Shown in pieces: positions 19,817 to 27,628 of a DNA stretch of 64,000 nucleotides. Numbering within the stretch: position 1 is the stretch's first letter; each line of letters starts with the position of its first letter. Source of the DNA: Enhydrobacter aerosaccus (GTDB lineage: Bacteria > Pseudomonadota > Alphaproteobacteria > Reyranellales > Reyranellaceae); NCBI RefSeq assembly GCF_900167455.1, contig NZ_FUWJ01000001.1, positions 1,550,001-1,614,000 of the forward strand, given 5' to 3'. The notes below the pieces were generated by a model. That model made no database searches and had not been told where the DNA came from. It saw only the letters and a list, made by a program, of their open reading frames with translations. A program made the translations under genes and the position numbers.

Positions 19817-20689
19817 ATGAGCACCCCCTCCTACGATCTGATCGTCATCGGCGCCGGGCCAGCCGGCCTCACCGCCGCCACCGAGGCTGCCCGCGCCGGC
19901 CTCAAAGCGCTTTGTCTGGACAAGCTGGCACCCGGCGGCCAGCTGATGAATCTGGGCGAGTTGCACGATTTCGACGAGATCTGGAACGGCCCCGACATGG
20001 CGGCGCGGCTGACCGACGACGCAACGGTAGCCGGTGTCGAAATCGGCTTCGGTGAAGTGAACGCACTCGCGAGCGACGGCTGTTGGACGGTCGAGACCGC
20101 AGAGGGAGAAAAGCATACAGGTCGAGCGATCATCGTCGCCACGGGGCTGAACAAAGGAAAGCTCGGCCTGCCCAACGAGGCCGATTACGAAGGTCGTGGC
20201 CTGTCCCATTGCGCCCATTGCGATGGTCCGCTCTATGCCGGACTGCCCGTCGTGGTGGCGGGCGGCGACGGCTGGGCCAAGATCGAGGCCAAGGAGCTGG
20301 TAGGCCTGGCCGGTCAGGTCACGGTCGTCGACGAGAACGGACCGGAAAGTTCAGGAAACATCACCCGCATCACCGGGCGTATCGCCGGGCTCGAAGGTCG
20401 TGATGGCCTGCAAGCCGTGACGGTCGACAGCAAGGGCGCGCGCAAGACCATACCGGCCAACGCTGTCTTCGTTTATGTCGGCCAGTCTCCCGCTGCGGAA
20501 TTCCTGCCGGATTCGCTTGCACGCGACGCCACGGGGCATATCGTTGTCGATGCCGAAGGTCGAACCTCGGCTCCAGCGGTTTTCGCCATAGGCGATGTAC
20601 GCTCGGGGTCACGTCGATACCTTGCGGACGCAATTGCCGATGGCCAGCGTGCCGCCCAAGCGGTCGTCGCGGCCTTGAAGAAGAACTAA
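19817..20689 (+). CDS. Thioredoxin-reductase-like FAD/NAD(P) oxidoreductase
   Basis: Two-dinucleotide-fold flavoprotein of 290 residues, near the usual size of low-molecular-weight TrxR. FAD motif GAGPAGLTAATEAARAGL at the N-terminus and FAIGDVRSGSRRYLADAI at the C-terminus; a redox pair C132-A-H-C135 followed by DG sits where TrxR has CAxCDG. The second Rossmann loop is unusual: VVVAGGDGWAKIEAKELVGL rather than GGGDSAxEEA. The ATG at 19817 was chosen by the start of the FAD fold. It lies 13 bp upstream of the UGSC selenoprotein gene, so I infer it may deliver electrons to that protein; a thioredoxin or another acceptor is the alternative. Confidence 0.88.
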   Translation: MSTPSYDLIVIGAGPAGLTAATEAARAGLKALCLDKLAPGGQLMNLGELHDFDEIWNGPDMAARLTDDATVAGVEIGFGEVNALASDGCWTVETAEGEKHTGRAIIVATGLNKGKLGLPNEADYEGRGLSHCAHCDGPLYAGLPVVVAGGDGWAKIEAKELVGLAGQVTVVDENGPESSGNITRITGRIAGLEGRDGLQAVTVDSKGARKTIPANAVFVYVGQSPAAEFLPDSLARDATGHIVVDAEGRTSAPAVFAIGDVRSGSRRYLADAIADGQRAAQAVVAALKKN

Positions 20690-20701
20690 GGAGGATCCTC
20701 C
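20690..20701 (+). promoter_or_regulatory. Palindromic ribosome-binding site of the UGSC gene
   Basis: GGAGGATCCTCC is a perfect 12-base palindrome that contains the Shine-Dalgarno sequence directly before the ATG at 20703 (GGAGG ends nine bases before the ATG). It could pair between mRNAs or partly mask ribosome entry; this is seen in the sequence, the effect is inference. Confidence 0.55.
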
Positions 20702-20702
20702 A

Positions 20703-21221
20703 ATGCGCATCTACAACCCGACCTTCGGCCTTTCTGCAGCTGGCGGCGAGAAGATCGCCCTGAAGCCGGTCAACTGGATGACCGACGCCATCGCGCTGGT
20801 TTCCAATTCCAAGCCGAATGCCCGGGAACTGCTGGACGGCATCCGCACCAAGCTGGGCGCCGTCCGCGCCGTTACGAACATCGACTTTCTGGCCAAGAAC
20901 AGCGCCAGCCAGCCGGCGCCCAAGGACCTTCTCGAGAAGGTGGCGGCGAATTACCGGGGCGCGTTGCTCGCCATAGCGGATTGAGGAAGCTGTTCATCGT
21001 GGAGTTTCCACGACAGCATCGAACTCGAGAAGCGCGGCGTCACGGCCTACGTGATCGCCACTGAAACGTTCAAGCCGCTCGTCCTGGCCCAGGCCAAGGC
21101 GCGCAAGGTCGAGCCGCGACTGATCGTGGTGAAGCATCCGATCGGCGGCCTCAATGCCGAAGAACTGCGCGAGCGCATCGAAGCCGCGACCAAGGGTCTG
21201 ACCGAGGCGACGGGAACATGA
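20703..21221 (+). CDS. UGSC-family selenoprotein (in-frame TGA = selenocysteine)
   Basis: 172-residue protein read through the TGA at 20982-20984 as selenocysteine (Sec94). Around it the frame reads ALLAIAD-U-GSC-SSWSFHDSIELEKRG, that is the Sec-Gly-Ser-Cys motif that gives the UGSC (seleno)protein family its name, with Cys97 as partner. After the TGA the frame stays open for 78 codons with normal codon use (IATETFKPLVLAQAKA, IVVKHPIGGLNAEELRERIE) and ends in a TGA overlapping the next ATG as ATGA. A SECIS-like hairpin follows the codon at the right distance. The N-terminal part opens MRIYNPTFGLSAAGGEKIAL. Role unknown; a thiol/selenol redox function is inferred from U-x-x-C. Calling stops at 20984 would wrongly give a 93-residue protein. 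Confidence 0.9.
20989..21017 (+). promoter_or_regulatory. Bacterial SECIS-like hairpin inside the UGSC gene
   Basis: Starts four bases after the TGA. Outer stem GCTGT (20989-20993) with ACAGC (21013-21017), a four-base bulge TCAT on the 5' side (20994-20997), then a perfect six-pair stem CGTGGA (20998-21003) with TCCACG (21007-21012) and loop GTT. The apical GU lies 20-21 bases after the TGA, the same distance as in the E. coli fdhF element, which also has a bulge below its apical stem. This is what SelB needs for selenocysteine insertion. Confidence 0.82.
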
Positions 21222-22252
21222 AGGACATCGCCGACCAGGAAGTGATCGACATCGACGATATGGATGTCGAGGCGTTCAACGATCTGGCGACGCAGCAGGG
21301 ATGGAGCGACGGGCTCCCCCTCTACGTGCCGACCGAGGACAAGGTGGCGAAGTTCGTCGAGATGGTGCGGGGCGACAACCGCCCATACCCTCCGGTGCCG
21401 CCGCGGCAGGTCGTCCCAACGATCCAGGCCTTGGCCGCCAACGCGGTCATGGCAGGCTGCAAGCCCGAGTACTTCCCGGTCGTCACCGCCGCCCTGCGCG
21501 GCGTGCTCGACCCGGAATACAATCTGCACGGCACGCTGGCGACCACGCACCCCTGCGCGCCGATGGTCATGGTGAGCGGACCGATCCGCAAGGAACTGAA
21601 CATCAATTGCGGCTCGAACTGCTTCGGCCAGGGCTGGCAGGCCAACGCCACGATTGGACGGGCATTGGGATTGATGCTGCTCAACGTCGCCGGTGCCAAG
21701 CCAGGTGAGATGGACCGCTCGACCCAGGGCAATCCGGCCAAGTTCACCTTCTGCTTCGGCGAGAACGAAGAGGAGAATCCCTGGACGCCGTACCACGTGC
21801 GTCGCGGTTTTGCGCCGACCGACAATGTCGTCACGGTCATGTCCGGAGAGGCTCCGCATAACCTCAACGACCACGGCAGCACGACTGGTGATGGCCTGCT
21901 CACGACCTTTGCAAATTCGATGGCGACGCCCGGCGCCAACACGATCTATGGCAAAGGCCCCTGCTTCGTGATCATCGGCCCCGAGCATGCCGCGACCCTG
22001 GCACGCGATGGCTATACGATCGAGAGCATCCAGGAGGAGCTCTACAAGCGATCTCGGGTGCATGCGTCGCGTATCTCGCAGGAGAACCAGGACACCTATA
22101 TCAGTACCGGCCACAAGCCCGAGGGCGACTGGTTCACCATCGTGCCCACGCCGCAGGATATCCATGTGACGGTCGCCGGTGGGCCGGGCAAACACTCGGC
22201 CTTCATCCCGTCTTTCGGCGGCACTACCGTTGCCTGCGTGCGCATCGCCTGA
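21218..22252 (+). CDS. UGSC-associated conserved protein A (function unknown, conserved cysteines)
   Basis: 344-residue soluble protein of a family I cannot name with a function. Its ATG is formed inside the stop of the selenoprotein gene (ATGA), so translation is coupled. It contains the segments GWSDGLPLYVPTEDKV, NAVMAGCKPEYFPVV, NINCGSNCFGQGWQANA and GNPAKFTFCFGENEEENPW. Cysteines at 81, 113, 135 and 179 align with C80, C113, C134 and C178 of the next gene's product; C131 is extra and makes a CGSNC motif. No signal peptide or membrane helix. It and its paralogue probably form a complex acting with the selenoprotein; this is inferred from coupling and shared cysteines. Confidence 0.8.
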   Translation: MKDIADQEVIDIDDMDVEAFNDLATQQGWSDGLPLYVPTEDKVAKFVEMVRGDNRPYPPVPPRQVVPTIQALAANAVMAGCKPEYFPVVTAALRGVLDPEYNLHGTLATTHPCAPMVMVSGPIRKELNINCGSNCFGQGWQANATIGRALGLMLLNVAGAKPGEMDRSTQGNPAKFTFCFGENEEENPWTPYHVRRGFAPTDNVVTVMSGEAPHNLNDHGSTTGDGLLTTFANSMATPGANTIYGKGPCFVIIGPEHAATLARDGYTIESIQEELYKRSRVHASRISQENQDTYISTGHKPEGDWFTIVPTPQDIHVTVAGGPGKHSAFIPSFGGTTVACVRIA

Positions 22253-23223
22253 TGAGCGAGTGGTGCGGATGGCCGGTCGTCTCTGAGACGACGGCCTGGG
22301 AGGCCGCACAGCAGATTCTGGCGGAGGCCGAACTGTCCGATGGCCTGCCGTTGGTGCCGCCGACGCAGAAGCGCCTGGAAGCGATGGTTGCGGGCATCGC
22401 CCAGCGCTCGGAGTCTCACGGCAGCATGCCGCCCATGTTCGGCGACATCACCCCCGAGACGGTCGCCTATCAATGTGTCATTGCCGGCTGCCGGCCGGCT
22501 GAATTGCCTGTCGTGCTGGCCGCCGCCCAGGCCACGCTCGAGCCGGATTTCAACTTGCTGGGAATCGCCACGACGACCGGCACAGCTTGCGTGGCGCTTT
22601 GTGTCCACGGCCCGCTGGCGCGCCAGTTGGGCGTAAATTCCGGAACCAACTGCCTGGGCCCAGGCAACCGGGCGAACGCCTGCATCGGCCGCGCTCTGCA
22701 GCTCTGCATCCGGAATATCGGCGGCGCGCGCTCCGACATCGGCGACATGGCGACCATGGGCCAGCCGGGCAAATATACCTTCTGCTTTGCCGAGCGCAGC
22801 GACGGCCCGCTCCCGACCCTGACCGCACGTCACGGCCTTGGATCGGATGCCAGCGCCATTACCGTCATGGGCATTTCGGGAACGGCGGAGGTGCTCCCGG
22901 GCGATGGCGAAGGCGCCACGCCGGAAGCCATCCTTTCACCCATTGTCGCCGGCATGCGGGCCGCCATCATCATGTCCGGCATGAGCCGAAAGAACGAGCG
23001 CGGCGAACAGGTCTTCCTCCTGCCTCTCGAGATGGCCGAGAAGATCGCTCGCCACGACGGCTGGGACGTCGGCCGCATCCAGCGCTATGTGTTCGAGGAA
23101 GGCCAGGGTGTGGCCCGTGCGCCTGATGCCATCCATCCGATCGTGACCGGCGGCGCCGGCTACAAGATGACCTATCTCCCGATCTGGGGTGGCGGTTCGC
23201 AGATGGTCATGCGCAAGCTTTAG
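22252..23223 (+). CDS. UGSC-associated conserved protein B (paralogue of the preceding gene)
   Basis: 323-residue protein, homologous over its whole length to the upstream gene product: SDGLPLVPPTQKRLEAMV, CVIAGCRPAELPVVLAA, NSGTNCLGPGNRANACIGRA and GQPGKYTFCFAERSDG match block by block. Four aligned cysteines (80, 113, 134, 178) suggest a metal site or thiol chemistry. The start ATG shares one base with the upstream stop (TGATG), again coupling translation. It ends tail-to-tail with the amidohydrolase gene with a four-base overlap. No function is known to me; a heteromeric enzyme with protein A is the simplest idea. Confidence 0.8.
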   Translation: MSEWCGWPVVSETTAWEAAQQILAEAELSDGLPLVPPTQKRLEAMVAGIAQRSESHGSMPPMFGDITPETVAYQCVIAGCRPAELPVVLAAAQATLEPDFNLLGIATTTGTACVALCVHGPLARQLGVNSGTNCLGPGNRANACIGRALQLCIRNIGGARSDIGDMATMGQPGKYTFCFAERSDGPLPTLTARHGLGSDASAITVMGISGTAEVLPGDGEGATPEAILSPIVAGMRAAIIMSGMSRKNERGEQVFLLPLEMAEKIARHDGWDVGRIQRYVFEEGQGVARAPDAIHPIVTGGAGYKMTYLPIWGGGSQMVMRKL

Positions 23224-24053
23224 GCCCAGCCGATCCATTCGCAAAGGCCACGGCCCATGACCCATTCGAGGTCCTGGCCCCTGAGCCACGGCATCTCTTC
23301 TGTGAACATCGTTACGCCCTGGCGATAGGTGCAGGGCAGACGAGACCAATCCGTCCCCCAGAATGTGCGTTGGGGACCGAAGGCCTCGAATACCTGACGG
23401 ATATGCGGATGAACCGAGCGGAACGGGTAGGTCTTGTCATCCGCATAGCAGGGCATGGCTGAAACCTTGGCTGCCACATTCGGACGCCGGGCTAGAGCCA
23501 ACACATTATCGAGCGTGGCGAAGTTCTGGGATTGGGTGATCCCCTTCCCGCTCTTCAAGCCGAGATGATCCAGCACCAGCCGAAGCCCCTCGTAGCGCTC
23601 GGCGATCTGGTCGGCGAGATGCATGTACTCGTGATGAAACAGAACCATTGCCGGAATACCGGCCTTTTCCATCTCGCCCCAAACCCAGTCGAAGCGCCCC
23701 TCCAGCAGCGGTTGGCGCAGAACGTCCGTATGAAAGGTAAAGCGCATGCCGAGCATTCCGGGCTGCTTCTTCCAGCCGTCGATCTGCTCGCGCGCCCGAG
23801 GCGCCTCGGGATCGAAGCGTCCCATGACTGCAAAGCGCGTCGGATGAGCTGTCGCAGCGTCGATCGCCAGATCGTTGCGGTCCCCTTCCCATGAGGGAGG
23901 AACGATCACCACCCGATCGACCCCGGCCCTATCCATCTCGGCCAGCAGTTCCTCTTTACCCAGTGGCGCACGATGCGGCTCGGCGCGCGCCGGCCACGGC
24001 CGCTCTGGCGTATGCGTCGCCCAGATATGGACCTGCGCGTCGGCAATCAGCAT
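23220..24053 (-). CDS. Amidohydrolase-2 family hydrolase
   Basis: TIM-barrel metal hydrolase or decarboxylase of 277 residues. Metal-site segments are DAQVHIWATH at the N-terminus, FHHEYMHLADQIAE, LRLVLDHLGLKSG and TFWGTDWSRLPC with the terminal Asp. Proteins of this family act on lactones or carboxylated rings; the substrate here is unknown. It is convergent with the UGSC operon, overlapping by four bases, so it is a separate unit. Confidence 0.87.
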   Translation of the reverse strand: MLIADAQVHIWATHTPERPWPARAEPHRAPLGKEELLAEMDRAGVDRVVIVPPSWEGDRNDLAIDAATAHPTRFAVMGRFDPEAPRAREQIDGWKKQPGMLGMRFTFHTDVLRQPLLEGRFDWVWGEMEKAGIPAMVLFHHEYMHLADQIAERYEGLRLVLDHLGLKSGKGITQSQNFATLDNVLALARRPNVAAKVSAMPCYADDKTYPFRSVHPHIRQVFEAFGPQRTFWGTDWSRLPCTYRQGVTMFTEEMPWLRGQDLEWVMGRGLCEWIGWA

Positions 24054-24087
24054 TGGGGGCTTCTCCTTATTATGATTGGTCGGCGTT

Positions 24088-24525
24088 TCAGTGCCGCTCG
24101 GTCAGATATCGCCGCATCAGGTGGGACGTGTTCGCCTTCGCATAGCCAATCGTCTCATAGAACGCATGGGCGGCCTCCCGGCCGATCTGGGTATAGAGGG
24201 CGACTGAAACCAGGCTACGGTCACGGGCCCAGCCTTCGGCATCGCGCATGAGGGCGGCCCCGATGCCGCTGCCCCTCACCGTGGCATCGACCACAAGCGA
24301 TTGGACGATCGCCTCCCGCGGCTTCTCCAGGGCCGGGCGCTCGAACACATGAAGGAGGCCGACCACCTTGCCTTCCCGCTCCGCGACCCTGACCCTGTGC
24401 CCCGGGGCCTGGCGGACCTGCTGCAGGCGCGCCTCGACTTCCGCCCCTTCAAGGGCATAGCCGAGCTGGTCCAGCAGCCCGACGACCGCCGGCAGATCGG
24501 CCGGTTGCAGGTCGCGAACGATCAT
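24088..24525 (-). CDS. GNAT family N-acetyltransferase
   Basis: 145-residue acetyltransferase. The acetyl-CoA binding motif is VRGSGIGAALMRDAEGWAR, preceded by the strand QSLVVDATVRGSG, and the C-terminal segment AHAFYETIGYAKANTSHLM is the usual GNAT end. It starts MIVRDLQPADLPAVVGLL. Substrate unknown. It lies 34 bp upstream of the amidohydrolase on the same strand and diverges from gcdH. Confidence 0.88.
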   Translation of the reverse strand: MIVRDLQPADLPAVVGLLDQLGYALEGAEVEARLQQVRQAPGHRVRVAEREGKVVGLLHVFERPALEKPREAIVQSLVVDATVRGSGIGAALMRDAEGWARDRSLVSVALYTQIGREAAHAFYETIGYAKANTSHLMRRYLTERH

Positions 24526-24615
24526 TGCGGATTTGTACTGCCCGGCCTGCCGATTGCAAAGGTTGGCGGCGCTAACCGGGCCTGATAAGACCGCGCCGGA
24601 AAATCAGGAGCCACC

Positions 24616-25848
24616 ATGTCCGCCGCCACCCCCGTGAAAAGCGCCGCGAAAGGCGTCAGCGCCGATGCCAAACCGTTCGATTGGGAAGATCCATTCTTCC
24701 TCGACGACCAGCTGACCGAGGAGGAGATCGCGATTCGCGACGCCGCGCGCGACTACTGCCAGGAAAAGCTGATGCCGCGCGTCATCGAGGCCAACCGGCA
24801 CGAGAAATTCCACCGCGAGATCATGAACGAGATGGGAGCGCTGGGCCTGCTGGGGTCCACGCTCCCGGAAAAATACGGCTGCGCTGGCACCAATTACACG
24901 ACCTACGGCCTGATCGCGCGCGAAGTCGAGCGCGTGGACTCGGGGTACCGCTCGGCAATGAGCGTGCAGTCATCGCTGGTGATGCATCCGATCTATGCCT
25001 ACGGCACCGATGAGCAGCGCATGAAGTACCTGCCCAAGCTCGCATCGGGCGAGTGGGTCGGCTGCTTCGGCCTCACCGAGCCGGACCATGGCTCCGATCC
25101 CGGTGGCATGAAGACCCGCGCGGTCTCCGTGCCGGGTGGATACAAGCTCTCCGGCTCCAAGATGTGGATCACCAACTCGCCGATCGCCGACGTGCTGGTG
25201 GTCTGGGCCAAGCTGGATGGCGGTGCGATCCGGGGCTTCATCCTCGAACGCCCCTGGAAGGGTATCGAGACACCGAAGATCGAGGGTAAGTTCAGCCTGC
25301 GCGCCTCGATCACCGGCGCCATCATGCTGGATGAGGTTTTCGTCCCAGCGGAAAACCTGCTGCCCAACGTTGCCGGCCTGGGTGGGCCGTTCGGCTGCCT
25401 CAACAACGCTCGCTACGGCATCGCCTGGGGCGCGATGGGCGCCGCGGAGTTCTGCTTCAAGCAGGCGCGCACCTACACTCTCGATCGCAAGCAGTTCGGC
25501 CGCCCGCTCGCCGCCAACCAGCTGATCCAGAAGAAGCTCGCTGACATGGAGACCGAGATCGCGCTGGGCCTGCAGGCCTGTCTGCGCGTCGGTCGTCTCA
25601 AGGACCAGGGCCACGCCCAGCCAGAGATGATCTCCCTGATCAAGCGCAACAACTGCGGCAAGGCACTCGACATTGCGCGCGTTGCCCGCGACATGCATGG
25701 CGGCAATGGCGTCTCCGATGAGTACCACGTGATCCGCCACGCCATGAATCTCGAGGCGGTGAACACTTACGAGGGCACGCACGACGTGCACGCCCTCATC
25801 CTCGGTCGGGCCATCACCGGCATCCAGGCCTTCTCCGCGGTAGGCTGA
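24616..25848 (+). CDS. gcdH: Glutaryl-CoA dehydrogenase
   Basis: FAD enzyme that oxidises and decarboxylates glutaryl-CoA to crotonyl-CoA in lysine and tryptophan breakdown; transfers electrons to ETF. At 410 residues it has the family length. Diagnostic segments: [58 protein letters not shown] and the C-terminal [20 protein letters not shown] with catalytic Glu386. An AGGAG site precedes the ATG. It is followed by a TSUP gene three bases after the stop. Confidence 0.92.
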   Translation: MSAATPVKSAAKGVSADAKPFDWEDPFFLDDQLTEEEIAIRDAARDYCQEKLMPRVIEANRHEKFHREIMNEMGALGLLGSTLPEKYGCAGTNYTTYGLIAREVERVDSGYRSAMSVQSSLVMHPIYAYGTDEQRMKYLPKLASGEWVGCFGLTEPDHGSDPGGMKTRAVSVPGGYKLSGSKMWITNSPIADVLVVWAKLDGGAIRGFILERPWKGIETPKIEGKFSLRASITGAIMLDEVFVPAENLLPNVAGLGGPFGCLNNARYGIAWGAMGAAEFCFKQARTYTLDRKQFGRPLAANQLIQKKLADMETEIALGLQACLRVGRLKDQGHAQPEMISLIKRNNCGKALDIARVARDMHGGNGVSDEYHVIRHAMNLEAVNTYEGTHDVHALILGRAITGIQAFSAVG

Positions 25849-25851
25849 TCG

Positions 25852-26595
25852 GTGGATCTGCCGCCCCTGGCGGACATCGCCTTGGTGGTGTCCGGTGCGG
25901 TGGTCGCAGGCTTCGTCAATGGGCTCAGCGGCGCGGGCTATGCGTTGGTGTCGCTGGGTTTTTGGCTGCATGCCATGCCGCCGATGCTTGCCGCGCCGCT
26001 GGCGGCATTTTGTGCCGTGACCAGCCATATCACGTCGCTGCCCGCCATCTGGCATGGCGTGCGCTGGCCCAGGCTGTGGCCGTTTCTGGTGGCCGGACTG
26101 GCGGGCGTGCCTATCGGCACGACGTTGCTGACCCATATCAACGCCCAGCCCCTCAAGCTCGGAGTCGGCCTGTTGCTGGTCCTCTATTGCTGCTGGATGG
26201 CTTTCGTTCGCCGCCCGCCCATCGTCACGGGCGGCGGTCGCATTGCCGATGCCGCCATCGGCCTGACCGGGGGAATCATGGGTGGCATGGCCAGCATCAG
26301 CGGGCCCGCCCCGACCATCTGGGCGCAACTGCGCGGCTGGGACATGCATCAGCAGCGCGGCGTGAACCAGCCGTTCAACATGGCGATCCTGACGATGTCT
26401 TTCAGCTCCGCCCTCATTGCCGGCTACATCGATCGCACGTTCCTCGTCTGGCTGCTTCTCGCATTCCCCTCGACACTTCTCGGGGCACGGACGGGCGTGT
26501 CGCTCTACAGCCGGATCAATGCACGGCAGTTCCGGCACATCGTGCTGATCCTGCTGGGTCTTTCGGGTGTGACCTTGATCATTTCAGGACTTTGA
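25852..26595 (+). CDS. TSUP family (TauE/SafE-like) membrane protein
   Basis: Integral membrane carrier of 247 residues with about eight helices, GTG start just after gcdH. The two half-repeats show GFVNGLSGAGYALVSLGFWL with the Asn-Gly-x-x-Gly pattern, and GGIMGGMASISGPAPTIWAQ, as in the sulfite/organic-anion exporter family. Substrate unknown; coexpression with GcdH suggests an organic acid or sulfonate, which is only a guess. It ends 31 bp before the convergent GST gene. Confidence 0.87.
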   Translation: MDLPPLADIALVVSGAVVAGFVNGLSGAGYALVSLGFWLHAMPPMLAAPLAAFCAVTSHITSLPAIWHGVRWPRLWPFLVAGLAGVPIGTTLLTHINAQPLKLGVGLLLVLYCCWMAFVRRPPIVTGGGRIADAAIGLTGGIMGGMASISGPAPTIWAQLRGWDMHQQRGVNQPFNMAILTMSFSSALIAGYIDRTFLVWLLLAFPSTLLGARTGVSLYSRINARQFRHIVLILLGLSGVTLIISGL

Positions 26596-26626
26596 CGCGG
26601 CGACGTCGCAGCAGCGCCGACCGCGA

Positions 26627-27628
26627 TCACGCCGCGAGCCAGCGTCGGCAATCCGCGACATCGAGAACACGATCGAGCTCTGCCATTCTGGCTTGCGCAT
26701 ACTTGCGGCGGATCTCCGCCAGCGAGCGAGCATGGTATTTCTGCGGCTCCTGCGCCCAGGCTGCGCCGGCAAGTGTCATCTCGAAGCTCTTGCTCCCTTT
26801 CGCGATTGCCTCCGCATTGGCGGCCGACCAAGGCAAGAAGAGAGCACCGATCTCGTCATGCAGCAGAGGCATCAACCCTGCTTCGAGGCTTTGCCAGCTT
26901 TCGAACGATCCCTCTTCCTTGGGCGACACCATGCGCTGCACCCAGGCCATGACATGGGGTGCCGTAGCGCGCATCAGCGCGCCCGGTGTCGGATCGGTTG
27001 CCGCTTCGTAGAACTGACCCCAGAGGCCAAAGTCGGCGAGGGCCGGGCGACCGCCCAGCAGGTAACGCCGAGACGCCAAATGACGATCCAGGATCGCGAG
27101 GGCGCGCTTGAAGGAAGTCTCGATCAAGGGCTGCGTCGTCGCGTTCGAGCCAACGAAGCCAAGCCGACCGCTCATCCGCTCCGCGATGGCGGCGCGGGCC
27201 TGGGCGACCGCGAGTGGGCCTTGGTGCCCCATCATCTGTTGGGCGATCCGCTCGGCAGTGGCCCAGCAATCGGCCGGATAGGCCCAGCGGTAGTGGAACA
27301 TCCATTTGTTCCCCCACTCGTCGCCGTATTCCTCCAGCAACGCCGACAGGAACGCGAGCGCTGGATCCTCCGGCACGATCGACGGGCCGCCCACTGCCGC
27401 CTCGAACTTCTCGATGATGGGAGTCGAATCCTGAACGCCTTCTCCCTGCGGCGTGATTACGAGGGGAATCAGCGGCAGCTTGGCGAACTTCTGAAACTCG
27501 GCCTGGTTGAGGGCCGAGCGCGGAATCCATTCGTGGGTGATGCCCTTGTAGCAAAAGTACGAGCGTACCTTCACCGAGTAAGGAGAAAGCTCCGAGCCGA
27601 ACAGCCGATAGGTTCCAGTCATGATCAC
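26627..27628 (-). CDS. Glutathione S-transferase family protein (long form)
   Basis: 333 residues. The N-terminal thioredoxin-like domain reads LFGSELSPYSVKVRSYFCYK and LPLIPLVITPQGEGVQDSTP with the cis-Pro and the glutathione-contacting Asp-Ser/Thr, and the C-terminal helical domain includes LGGRPALADFGLWGQFYEAA. The Ser/Tyr at SPYS is a plausible thiol-activating residue. The start ATG overlaps the corA stop (ATGA), making it the last gene of the eight-gene minus-strand operon. Substrate unknown. Confidence 0.87.
   Translation of the reverse strand: MIMTGTYRLFGSELSPYSVKVRSYFCYKGITHEWIPRSALNQAEFQKFAKLPLIPLVITPQGEGVQDSTPIIEKFEAAVGGPSIVPEDPALAFLSALLEEYGDEWGNKWMFHYRWAYPADCWATAERIAQQMMGHQGPLAVAQARAAIAERMSGRLGFVGSNATTQPLIETSFKRALAILDRHLASRRYLLGGRPALADFGLWGQFYEAATDPTPGALMRATAPHVMAWVQRMVSPKEEGSFESWQSLEAGLMPLLHDEIGALFLPWSAANAEAIAKGSKSFEMTLAGAAWAQEPQKYHARSLAEIRRKYAQARMAELDRVLDVADCRRWLAA

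Noticed and set aside
20982..20984. TGA as a true stop or a decayed gene
   Set aside because: The frame after it stays open, carries the GSC motif and a SECIS-like hairpin, and ends with an ATGA overlap; decay would not keep all of these.
24970..26538. Long minus-strand frame overlapping gcdH and the TSUP gene
   Set aside because: Complements two conserved plus-strand genes; low-complexity His/Arg/Gln-rich product with no recognisable domain.
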